Shown piece by piece: positions 43,401 to 50,625 of a DNA stretch of 58,718 nucleotides (position 1 is the first letter of the stretch; each line of letters opens with the position of its first letter). Origin of the DNA: Algoriphagus sp. Lineage in GTDB: Bacteria > Bacteroidota > Bacteroidia > Cytophagales > Cyclobacteriaceae. Location of the stretch: NCBI GenBank assembly GCA_018336015.1, contig JAGXQZ010000041.1:1-58718 (forward strand), given 5' to 3'. Under the pieces are notes generated by a model. It did not search any database and was not told where the DNA came from. It was given only the letters and a program-made list of their open reading frames with translations. The position numbers and the translations under genes were made by a program.

Positions 43401-45476
43401 GGTGAATCCGATGCATGGACGGTTTCCAGTTTTTCTTATATCCCCAATACCGGCAATGGTTGGACTCAGCGGGTGGAAGCCCAACTGAAACAAACCCAAA
43501 TGGAAAACCTGGAATTGGATAAAGGTTGGAAGTTTGTAAGGCAAAAAGCAGGAATAGAAGTGTTTACGGTAGGTACTGGTGTAGATTCACTGACCTTTAG
43601 GAATACACAGTTTTACCTCAATCAGGTCCCTCAGATCATTGACAATGTCAACAATGCCAATAGCCGACTTTGTCCAAATGGATCCCTTGGACTGGTAGCC
43701 ATAGACCAAAAAACCTTGCTACCCTACTTGGCGATTCCCGTACCCGGATTTGATATTCTGGACTCAAGAGCCTGTGGCAGAGTGCCTCAGTTGATCCAAA
43801 GTATCCAAAATGCTTGGATCACTACACCTGGTAACACGACTTTGCAGGATTACGTCAGGGGAGTGAAAGATGGGGATTATGTGATTATTTTCTCTGTAGG
43901 CAATGTCACTTTTGATGCTTGGCCTGATCGAGCTTATCAGAGTCTGAGAGCGTTTGGTGCCAATGAGGCCACCCTCAGAGCTTTGCAGTCAGGAGATCCT
44001 TATATTCTTTATGGGAGAAAAGGAATGCGTGCAGGGGAAGCTATAGAGATCGTTGGGAATCCGAATTTTCAAGTGCCTGCTAGACAGCAAACATTGAGCT
44101 TTGAGACTGAATTGGATGGTTATTTAACCAATGGAGTAATCCTTACTCCTAGGATTGGGCCTGCTTCCTCTTGGGAGCGGTTTTTCAGAAATGTAAATAA
44201 CAGAACTTGGATCAACGAAGAAGAATACACCAATTTTGATGTAATCGGGGTGACCGAGGATGGGGAAGAAAATATCCTGGTTTCCAATAGAACAGAAAGT
44301 CAATTGGATCTTTCCTTTATCAATCCTTCGCAGTATCCCTTTCTGAGATTGAGATATACCATGGATGATCCCAACGCCACAGCACCGGCTCAATTGGATA
44401 AGTGGCAGGTGAATTTCACCGGAGTACCCGAAGGGGTCTTGATCCAGAAAAAACCGGCCGAAAGGCTAAGGCTTAGAGAAGGTCAGTCAGCCCGACTCGA
44501 ATTTGCATTCAGAAATGCCTCGATCTATGATTTTACCGATTCGATTCGGGTGGATTTCAAACTCCTGCACTTACCAACACGAAAAACCGAGAATCTGAGT
44601 AAAAAAATAGCACCGGTAAAGGCTGGAGCTCAAGTGGATTTTTCTCTTGACTTCAATACCATTGGTAAAGCTGGTGAGACCTCGTTGGAGGTATTTGCCA
44701 ATCCGAGAATTCTCCAAGAACAATCCTTTAGAAACAATCTCATTGACCTGGGAGTAGTGTTTGACGTGGAGCAAGACAACTCAAGTTCCTTGCTGGATGT
44801 CAATTTTGATGGGGTGTACATTTTGGACGGAGACTTGGTCTCACCTACGGTCATGATCACTGCCCAGTTGATTAATGATCAGACCCTGTTGTACAAAAAG
44901 GATACCGTAGGAATGGAGCTTTTCCTACGTCAAAATTGTGATGGCTGCCAGTTCAAAAAAATCAATTTCTCTAATCCAAATCTGACTTGGTCACCTGCCT
45001 CTCAAGAATCTAATTTTAGAGTTTCTTTTGTGCCTGGCCCGCTGGAGGATGGTGTTTATACCTTGAGAATCACCAATGAGGATTCTCCACAGCCATACGA
45101 AATCAGTTTTGAGGTGGTCAATGAATCTCAGATCACCAACTTTTATCCTTATCCCAATCCATTCAGTACTTCAGTGAGATTTGTCTTTACACTGACAGGA
45201 TCAGAGGTGCCAGATGAGATCAAGATTCAGATTATGACCGTGACTGGAAGGGTGGTCCGCGAAATTCTTCAATCCGAGTTGGGCCCTATAAGGATCGGAA
45301 ATAACCTTACGGAGTATGCTTGGGATGGTAGAGATGAGTTTGGAGATCAACTGGCCAACGGGGTGTATATGTACCGCGTGCTAGTGAGGAAAAATGGTCA
45401 ATTCATGGAGCACCGACCCACTGCCGGAGACAAGGGCTTTACCAAAGGATATGGCAAAATGTACCTCTTGCGCTAA
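40452..45476 (+). CDS. porU2: Putative type IX secretion system sortase PorU2 (gingipain-like C25 peptidase)
   Basis: The 1674-residue secreted protein has a signal peptide (cleavage near VQAQD), a long N-terminal beta region, and a C25 (gingipain/PorU) caspase-like domain with LTFFGHGSP (catalytic His 639) and LFNGCDYGSA (catalytic Cys 673). Several Ig-like domains follow, and a C-terminal FlgD-like/T9SS-type sorting domain with FYPYPNPFSTSVRF. PorU cuts the sorting domain of cargo and joins it to lipopolysaccharide. The longer PorU2 form is known as a putative sortase with unclear substrates. It overlaps porV2 and ends with its stop overlapping that of a minus-strand gene. Confidence 0.87.
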   Translation: MARMTRLIRVVCLLLFFGVGTQVQAQDPIWYDYSLTYYKIPTAKDGIYRITPAVLASSGLNLQNLDPRNIRVFHRGKEVAIHIEGESDGKVDASDFIDFYGRRNDAELDKKLYRNFDKIPNPYFNTYTDTTAFFLTVTPGVPGKRMLVRGPAAVTNPLATSFETEQLQVLADQYSLGIAYTLGFRKSEYDQGQGWMGTVITKGAPRDLTFSNLGALLSSGSATLEIGLVGRSENPHAAVISAGPLATNQRVLTTSSFLNFDYPQLTLPLQMTDFNPNGTLVVRVNPQGAQSTDNISIAYAKIKFRKPVSNGDFVSQVMIFPAGNQRVVINQAQENYVAYDVSDLFSAQKVQVVKSGTTVTFQGAVTGKESSIWVQQEKAVTSVQKLTPVRFRNYLAQKADFLLVGARALEKPTSKFQNPLKSYAEHRASPLGGGYDTLTVRMEEIYDQYAYGEKSPVALYEFLKAYWPVHKPTHLLLAARSLAVFSQGRLGNATVYYRNAPQAFDFQDLVPVGGYPFSDNVYVLEINPAKPTIPAMAVGRIPAKSAQQLADYLEKAIEKDQVGVSEPWQKELVHLSGGVSEFELERYFNFLNGFKTIAEGPFLGGNVSTYRKRSNSVIEAIDITGDLNEGRSMLTFFGHGSPTVIDIEIGFASDPTLGYANRGKYPVMLFNGCDYGSAYGTTYTQGEDWVITPQKGASNIMANTSIGVDVILRRYSEAFYKYAFSDSTTIHQTVGEIKRKSEEFFVTAYGTSPLNYSHMEQMVMLGDPAARIFPANKPDYSVKLEEVKLETFDGSPISAISDSLKLSFVLRNIGITDTDSIRYRVERKLLDGTILTYDPIKIPSVSRLDTLVFSVPNFQVEAAGENVFTILINDDRKVSEMTFANNSVAFTAFIPLSGTVNLYPVDFGIVKEKELKLLTQIPGRVGDNRTIIIQLDTTAQFNSVFRKELRATTTGVVEWPVTLLTGADSTTYFWRTKYQDPLPGESDAWTVSSFSYIPNTGNGWTQRVEAQLKQTQMENLELDKGWKFVRQKAGIEVFTVGTGVDSLTFRNTQFYLNQVPQIIDNVNNANSRLCPNGSLGLVAIDQKTLLPYLAIPVPGFDILDSRACGRVPQLIQSIQNAWITTPGNTTLQDYVRGVKDGDYVIIFSVGNVTFDAWPDRAYQSLRAFGANEATLRALQSGDPYILYGRKGMRAGEAIEIVGNPNFQVPARQQTLSFETELDGYLTNGVILTPRIGPASSWERFFRNVNNRTWINEEEYTNFDVIGVTEDGEENILVSNRTESQLDLSFINPSQYPFLRLRYTMDDPNATAPAQLDKWQVNFTGVPEGVLIQKKPAERLRLREGQSARLEFAFRNASIYDFTDSIRVDFKLLHLPTRKTENLSKKIAPVKAGAQVDFSLDFNTIGKAGETSLEVFANPRILQEQSFRNNLIDLGVVFDVEQDNSSSLLDVNFDGVYILDGDLVSPTVMITAQLINDQTLLYKKDTVGMELFLRQNCDGCQFKKINFSNPNLTWSPASQESNFRVSFVPGPLEDGVYTLRITNEDSPQPYEISFEVVNESQITNFYPYPNPFSTSVRFVFTLTGSEVPDEIKIQIMTVTGRVVREILQSELGPIRIGNNLTEYAWDGRDEFGDQLANGVYMYRVLVRKNGQFMEHRPTAGDKGFTKGYGKMYLLR

Positions 45477-46168
45477 GCTTTTCCTTTCTTCCAACTCTGA
45501 TACAGTCCAACTCCACTAATCAAGAGCAGGAAAATCAGAATTCCCCACTGGTAAGGATGGTTAAGAGCCTGCTTGGCTCCTAAAAATGAATTAGCAATCA
45601 TGCCTGTAGCGAAGGCGATGAAGGTCCGTGGAAGCATCCCAGGCACACCAAATAGTAAGACTTTTCGTAGCGAAATCCCCATACTTGCAAATAGGAAATT
45701 TGAAATAGCAAAAGGGATTACCGGGCTGATCCGAATAAAAAAAATCAGTCCCTCAGGACGCTCCATTCGGGATTCGATCTGTGTTTTAATTCTGGGGTTT
45801 TTGGCGAAAAGAAGTGGTAAAAAATCAGTATTTAGTCCTTTTCCAATCCTATAACCCAAGATATTCGCAAGAATGTAACCAAGCAGTAAATCGGGAAATC
45901 CCAGCCAGCCCCAGAAAAATCCACAAGCTAAGGCGGTCAGCGTGGTGGGAAGTAGGGCTAATCCCAAAATCAGGGAAAGACTTAGCGTAAGCAGAAAATG
46001 ATCTGCGATACTTTGTACATGAATTTTTTCTACCCAAAAATAGGTTGACGCAAATACTAAGGAACCTAAAAGTGGAACCAAACTCACCCAAATCCAACCC
46101 AAAACAGCATTGGGGTGGGACCTGAAGTACTCGACTAAAACCTTGAAAATACTAGCCTTTTTTGTCAT
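45473..46168 (-). CDS. TVP38/TMEM64-family (VTT domain) membrane protein
   Basis: The 231-residue protein has about six membrane helices and the VTT/SNARE-associated motif: ILANILGYRIGKG, then FFIRISPVIPFAISNFLFASMGIS and PGMLPRTFIAFATG. Related DedA/VTT proteins act as phospholipid flippases or scramblases. The ATG at 46,168 is chosen over one 14 codons upstream because the conserved N-terminus begins here. It converges with porU2 with zero space (stop codons overlap). Confidence 0.82.
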   Translation of the reverse strand: MTKKASIFKVLVEYFRSHPNAVLGWIWVSLVPLLGSLVFASTYFWVEKIHVQSIADHFLLTLSLSLILGLALLPTTLTALACGFFWGWLGFPDLLLGYILANILGYRIGKGLNTDFLPLLFAKNPRIKTQIESRMERPEGLIFFIRISPVIPFAISNFLFASMGISLRKVLLFGVPGMLPRTFIAFATGMIANSFLGAKQALNHPYQWGILIFLLLISGVGLYQSWKKGKA

Positions 46169-46289
46169 CTTTGGGTGCTTTTGAAAGCAAAGCAAGAGCA
46201 AGTTTAGCATCTAGGATTGGATTTTCACCCTTCGACAAAAGACTAGCTGCAGATAAATACATCGCCACGATAAGATAACCAACTTGAAC

Positions 46290-47435
46290 ATGAAATTTGG
46301 TACCAAAGCCATTCATGCAGGAGTGAGCCCTGACCCATCCACAGGTGCTATTATGACTCCGATTTTCCAGACTTCCACCTATGTGCAAAAATCTCCTGGA
46401 GATCACATGGGATATGAGTACAGCCGAACCCACAACCCTACCCGAACGGCGCTTCAAAACAGCATTGCAGCTCTGGAAAACGGAAAACACGGCATCTGCT
46501 TTTCTTCAGGCCTGGGTGCCATCGATGCAGTGGTAAAACTGTTTAATCCCGGCGATGAAATCATTTCTACCAACGACCTGTATGGAGGGACTTACCGACT
46601 GTTTACCAAAGTTTTTGAGCGGTATGGGATCAAGTTTCACTTCGTGCCGATGAATGAGCCGGAGAAGCTTTCTCAGTATGTCAACGAGCGCACCAAGATG
46701 GTTTGGGTAGAAACGCCCACCAACCCGATGATGAACATTATCGATCTAAAGGCGATGGCAGCTTTTTCCAAAAAGCATGGAATCCTTCTGGCAGTCGACA
46801 ATACCTTTGCCTCTCCCTATCTTCAGAATCCCTTGGATTTTGGGGCTGATATCGTCATGCACTCCGTGACCAAGTATCTAGGAGGTCATTCGGATGTGGT
46901 CATGGGAGCCTTGGTTGTGAATGATGATGAATTGGCTTCTCGATTGGTTTTTCTTCAAAATGCCTGTGGTGCTACTCCGGGTCCTCAAGATTGCTTTTTG
47001 GTGCTAAGAGGCATCAAGACACTTCATCTAAGAATGGAACGTCACAGCCAAAACGGTAAAACGATCGCCGCTTACCTCAAAAATCACCCAAAAGTAGCTA
47101 AAGTTTATTGGCCGGGTTTTGAAGATCACCCTAATCATGAGATTGCAAAGAAGCAAATGAAGGATTATGGAGGTATGATTTCATTCACCCTAGTCGGAAA
47201 CAAATTGGAGGATGCCAAAAAAGTAATGGAAAATCTCGAGCTATTCGCCCTTGCAGAATCCCTTGGAGGGGTAGAGTCGCTCTGCGGACATCCTGCTACC
47301 ATGACGCACGCTTCTATTCCAAAAGAGGAACGAGAAAAAGTAGGTTTGGTAGACTCTCTGATCCGACTGAGTGTCGGTGTGGAGGATGCCGAAGACCTCA
47401 AAAATGACATTGCACAGGCTCTGGCAAAAATATAA
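46290..47435 (+). CDS. metB: Cystathionine gamma-synthase (PLP-dependent trans-sulfuration enzyme)
   Basis: The 381-residue fold-type I PLP enzyme has the Cys/Met metabolism signature: TKAIHAGVSPDPSTGAIMTPI, YEYSRTHNPTR, SSGLGAIDAV, VETPTNPMMNIID and SVTKYLGGHSDV with the PLP Lys at about 195. It joins a homoserine ester to cysteine giving cystathionine. Methionine gamma-lyase and cystathionine gamma-lyase share most motifs, so the exact reaction is less sure. A TTG two codons upstream is rejected in favour of ATG 46,290. A terminator follows. Confidence 0.85.
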   Translation: MKFGTKAIHAGVSPDPSTGAIMTPIFQTSTYVQKSPGDHMGYEYSRTHNPTRTALQNSIAALENGKHGICFSSGLGAIDAVVKLFNPGDEIISTNDLYGGTYRLFTKVFERYGIKFHFVPMNEPEKLSQYVNERTKMVWVETPTNPMMNIIDLKAMAAFSKKHGILLAVDNTFASPYLQNPLDFGADIVMHSVTKYLGGHSDVVMGALVVNDDELASRLVFLQNACGATPGPQDCFLVLRGIKTLHLRMERHSQNGKTIAAYLKNHPKVAKVYWPGFEDHPNHEIAKKQMKDYGGMISFTLVGNKLEDAKKVMENLELFALAESLGGVESLCGHPATMTHASIPKEEREKVGLVDSLIRLSVGVEDAEDLKNDIAQALAKI

Positions 47436-47440
47436 AAGCA

Positions 47441-47467
47441 AAGCCCTTCCGAAACGGAGGGCTTTTT
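47441..47467 (+). terminator. Terminator after metB
   Basis: AAGCCC-T-TCCG-AAA-CGGA-GGGCTT followed by TTTT, a ten-pair stem with one bulged T, 5 bp after the stop. Confidence 0.8.
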
Positions 47468-47500
47468 TGATGCATTGTATTTGGGTGAGGTTGCCGAAAA

Positions 47501-48334
47501 CTAGGAAATCACTTTTCTCACTAATTCAAAGGCCTGTTTTTCGATCTCGGCAGAAAGGTTCTTTTTCTCTTCCTTGAGTTCTTTAATCCAGTCTAGGTAC
47601 TTTTTGGATACATCTTCTTTTTCAGAAAGAAAATGGGTCATGGTCTGAAAAGTCAGGTGATTGGCGTACCAAGGCTTAAGCCCATTTTTTACTGATTGAA
47701 GCTCTTGGTGGATTTGAGGGATAAAAATCGAATTGAAACCCAAATGAAGGAGGATGTTTTCCAACATGATGACCTTACGGAAACTTTCAAATAAGTCTCT
47801 GAAGCTCTGGGTACTCATGGGACTTTTGACATCATTGGTAGCTAATTCCAGTTCTTCCTGAACTAACTGATGGATTGCTGTGCTGATGGTAAGTGGCTTG
47901 ATCCCTTTGCTGGCTTGATGGGATCGGTCCAATAGTTCCTCCCAAGTTTTTAGCGAACTGCCTACCACCAAGTCAAACGTTTCCTTTTGCATAATCCGCT
48001 TTTGGGACGAGAGGTAGCTGCGGAAACTTTCAAATTTTTGCCCCGAGGCACTTTCTTTAGCTTTAAGATTTTTTTCGACCAGCTTGAGATGCTGGATTTT
48101 CTTGAGTGACTTTTTGAGTTTTTGAAGAGGAGAAAATAGCATTTGACTTAGCGTTTTATCCTCGAAGTGGATCTTAGTCAGGAGCTCGGTGTAGAGTTCC
48201 AAAAACTCCATGTGGCCCAGCAATTGAATGGCTTTTTTGGACTTGATTTCTTTTCCCAAATCCAGGAAAAGAGTTTTTGCCTCTTGGTGTTGCTGTAAGA
48301 AAATCTGAAAGACAGGGGAAGTCTTGACCTGCAT
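47501..48334 (-). CDS. Helical protein of unknown function (CHAD-like?)
   Basis: This 277-residue protein is almost entirely charged and helical, without signal peptide or membrane segment. The stretch SPLQKLKKSLKKIQHLKLVEKN followed by SYLSSQKRIMQKETF (in parts) is faintly like CHAD domains, which bind polyphosphate, but the conserved His pattern of CHAD is not obvious. The gene starts 3 bp after the Smr gene stop and ends the tamB-phr-smr operon. Confidence 0.65.
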   Translation of the reverse strand: MQVKTSPVFQIFLQQHQEAKTLFLDLGKEIKSKKAIQLLGHMEFLELYTELLTKIHFEDKTLSQMLFSPLQKLKKSLKKIQHLKLVEKNLKAKESASGQKFESFRSYLSSQKRIMQKETFDLVVGSSLKTWEELLDRSHQASKGIKPLTISTAIHQLVQEELELATNDVKSPMSTQSFRDLFESFRKVIMLENILLHLGFNSIFIPQIHQELQSVKNGLKPWYANHLTFQTMTHFLSEKEDVSKKYLDWIKELKEEKKNLSAEIEKQAFELVRKVIS

Positions 48335-48337
48335 AGT

Positions 48338-49288
48338 TTAGGAAATTCTCACCAGTGTGGCACCGTATCCCCACTGGTCCTTCTGGGTGTCCTGAAAGTA
48401 CTTAATATTTCCTAATTGGCTCAATCGCTTGTGTATTTCTTTTCTCAAAACCCCATTTCCCAGTCCATGGATGAAGGTGATTTCGTCCATTCCCGAAAGA
48501 ATCGCCTGATTGAGATTTTTCTCAAAAGCTTCCAGCTGAATTCTCATTTTTTCAGAATTACTGAGTTTATCGGATTGTGGATGAAGTACTTCGATGTGAA
48601 GGTCAATGGAGCGAGCGGGTTTTTGGGGTTTGGGGGCTTCGGGTGCAGGTTGGATTTGACTCAGTTCTGCATTGAGACTTCGGATGTCCAGATCTTTGGT
48701 CGTCCGCTCCATGGCAAAGAGGTAGACATTTTTACCCAAAATCGGCGCTTTGCTCAGGTGTTTGAAAAATTGGGTCGGTTTCATCTTCAGCTGTCGCTCA
48801 AAGGCAGGGATGGCCCTTTCCAGCCTGTTTTGGATGGGGATAAAGCGAAGCAAAAAGGCCGGCCAATCATCGATTTCCTTCATCAGCCGATCGTCTATTT
48901 TTTTATGCTCTCCACCGTTGAGTGCACCTGCAAATAGTGTTCGGTGATTATTCCCAAATACCTCCGACGCATGTACCAGGTAGGGTTGATGGCTGTCATT
49001 GATCAGGTAAAGACTCAGATTCTGATCATTGATTGGGAGAAAAGCCAAGTAGAGACCTTGATCTTTTGGAGCAGAGATAGGGAGCGGGGCTTCGGATTCT
49101 TTCGCCGTGGCAGGTACATCACCAAAGTAGCTTTTCTCAGCCTCAGCAATGATGACCACTTCTGACTTGATCGCAGGGATGATGAATCCATCTTCGATTT
49201 CTACTTCTATTCGTCCTCCGGAAGATACTTTTCTGACGATACCTTCCTCTTTGCCATGCAGTAATCTTACTCTATCTCCGATATTCAT
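48338..49288 (-). CDS. DUF2027/Smr-domain protein
   Basis: This 316-residue protein has an N-terminal DUF2027 region (IGDRVRLLHGKEEGIVRKV, then a beta-rich part with YLAFLPINDQNLSLYLIND) and a C-terminal Smr domain with IDLHIEVLHP and FIHGLGNGVLRKEI, the HGxG loop of MutS2-like nicking or RNA-cleaving domains. The combination is typical of Bacteroidota. Its substrate is not known. The start overlaps the photolyase stop (ATGA), suggesting translational coupling. Confidence 0.9.
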   Translation of the reverse strand: MNIGDRVRLLHGKEEGIVRKVSSGGRIEVEIEDGFIIPAIKSEVVIIAEAEKSYFGDVPATAKESEAPLPISAPKDQGLYLAFLPINDQNLSLYLINDSHQPYLVHASEVFGNNHRTLFAGALNGGEHKKIDDRLMKEIDDWPAFLLRFIPIQNRLERAIPAFERQLKMKPTQFFKHLSKAPILGKNVYLFAMERTTKDLDIRSLNAELSQIQPAPEAPKPQKPARSIDLHIEVLHPQSDKLSNSEKMRIQLEAFEKNLNQAILSGMDEITFIHGLGNGVLRKEIHKRLSQLGNIKYFQDTQKDQWGYGATLVRIS

Positions 49289-50583
49289 TGTTCCAAAGCT
49301 TTTTTGTAGGTGTCTATTGCCCTTGTGCGGGCAAATTTATGATCTACAATCGGCTTTGGGTAAGAATTTGTTCCTAATTCAGGAATCCAATTTTTAATAT
49401 ACTTCAGGTCCTTGTCAAATTTCTCAGTTTGGGAGTCAGGATTAAATACACGGAAGTAGGGTTGGGCATCGGTTCCTGTGCCAGCAGCCCATTGCCAGCC
49501 CCCATTGTTGGATGCCAGCTCAAAGTCTAAAAGCTTCTTGGCAAAATAGGCTTCACCCCATCTCCAGTCGATGAGTAGGTGCTTGGTGAGAAAAGAGGCC
49601 ACAACCATCCTTACGCGATTGTGCATAAAGCCTGTCGTGTTCAGCTCTCTCATGCCTGCATCCACGATTGGGAAGCCTGTTTTGCCTTCGCACCAAGCTT
49701 TAAATTCCTGTTCATTATTTCTCCAAGGAATATGATCATAGGCGGGTTTGAAGGCCTTTTCTACCACCTGGGGATTATAGGCCAGGATCATCATGTAAAA
49801 TTCCCTCCAGATCAGCTCATTGAGATAGGTCTCATTGAGTTGGGAGGCGATCAGGGCCAGTTTTCTCACCGAAATCGTCCCAAATCTGAGATGGATACCC
49901 AGTCGGGTGGTTCCTTTTTTCGCGGGGAAATTTCGGTTTTCATCGTAATGTCTGATGATATCCTGATCTGCGATTGCTGATGGGATTTCAATTGGAGATG
50001 GTAAAAAACCCATTTCTGACAAGGAAATCTCAGGAAGCGGAGAGGACTTGGCTAAGTTTTTCCAGTTGGGTTCGGAGAGGGGTTGGGTTTTGGTCTTCTT
50101 GAATTTATCCAGCCAGTTTTTGCTGAAAGGAGTGAATACTTTGTAAAACTCCCCTGAACCGTTCAGGATTTCTCCCGGCTCAAAAATCACCTGATCTTTG
50201 AAGGTGAGGAAGGGGATGTTTTTTTCCTTTAATAGGGCTTCGATCCCTCCGTCTCTTTTCTTCGCGTAGGGTTCATAGTCTCGGTTGGTGTACACAGCTT
50301 GGATGTCATATTCCCCGAGAAGCTCGGGGTACACTTCTTCCGGTTTGCCGTATTTGATCAGCATAGAGCCTCCTTTTTGTTCGAAAAAAGACTTGAGTTC
50401 GCCGACCTTTTGGAGGATAAACTGAACCCGTGCGTCGGATTTGTCCTCAAGTAAGTCAAGGATGTTTTTGTCAAAAATAAAAAGAGGCAGTACCTCAGGT
50501 TCCTGCTGCAAGGCGTAAAAGAGGGCGGTATTGTCGTCTGTTCTGAGGTCTCTGCGAAACCAGCACAGGGTGATCTTCTTCAT
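49285..50583 (-). CDS. phr: Deoxyribodipyrimidine photolyase (cryptochrome/photolyase family)
   Basis: This 432-residue flavoprotein begins KKITLCWFRRDLRTDDNTALFYAL (the Rossmann-like antenna domain) and ends with the FAD domain: LNELIWREFYMMIL, GFPIVDAGMRELNTTGFMHNRVRMVVASFLTKHLLIDWRWGEAYF (in parts) and NNGGWQWAAGTGTDAQPYFRVFNP. The Trp electron-transfer chain regions and the Asn of the active centre are present. It repairs cyclobutane pyrimidine dimers with blue light. An in-frame ATG at 50,619 is rejected because homology begins at 50,583. The gene follows tamB by 42 bp. Confidence 0.93.
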   Translation of the reverse strand: MKKITLCWFRRDLRTDDNTALFYALQQEPEVLPLFIFDKNILDLLEDKSDARVQFILQKVGELKSFFEQKGGSMLIKYGKPEEVYPELLGEYDIQAVYTNRDYEPYAKKRDGGIEALLKEKNIPFLTFKDQVIFEPGEILNGSGEFYKVFTPFSKNWLDKFKKTKTQPLSEPNWKNLAKSSPLPEISLSEMGFLPSPIEIPSAIADQDIIRHYDENRNFPAKKGTTRLGIHLRFGTISVRKLALIASQLNETYLNELIWREFYMMILAYNPQVVEKAFKPAYDHIPWRNNEQEFKAWCEGKTGFPIVDAGMRELNTTGFMHNRVRMVVASFLTKHLLIDWRWGEAYFAKKLLDFELASNNGGWQWAAGTGTDAQPYFRVFNPDSQTEKFDKDLKYIKNWIPELGTNSYPKPIVDHKFARTRAIDTYKKALEQ

Positions 50584-50625
50584 GGTGGTTCTTTTTTGAA
50601 GAAAGTCAGGAAAGGACAAAATGTT

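Noticed and set aside
46169..46289. SAM riboswitch upstream of cystathionine gamma-synthase
   Set aside because: The gap of about 120 bp shows no conserved SAM-I or SAM-II core or expression platform that I can fold by eye.
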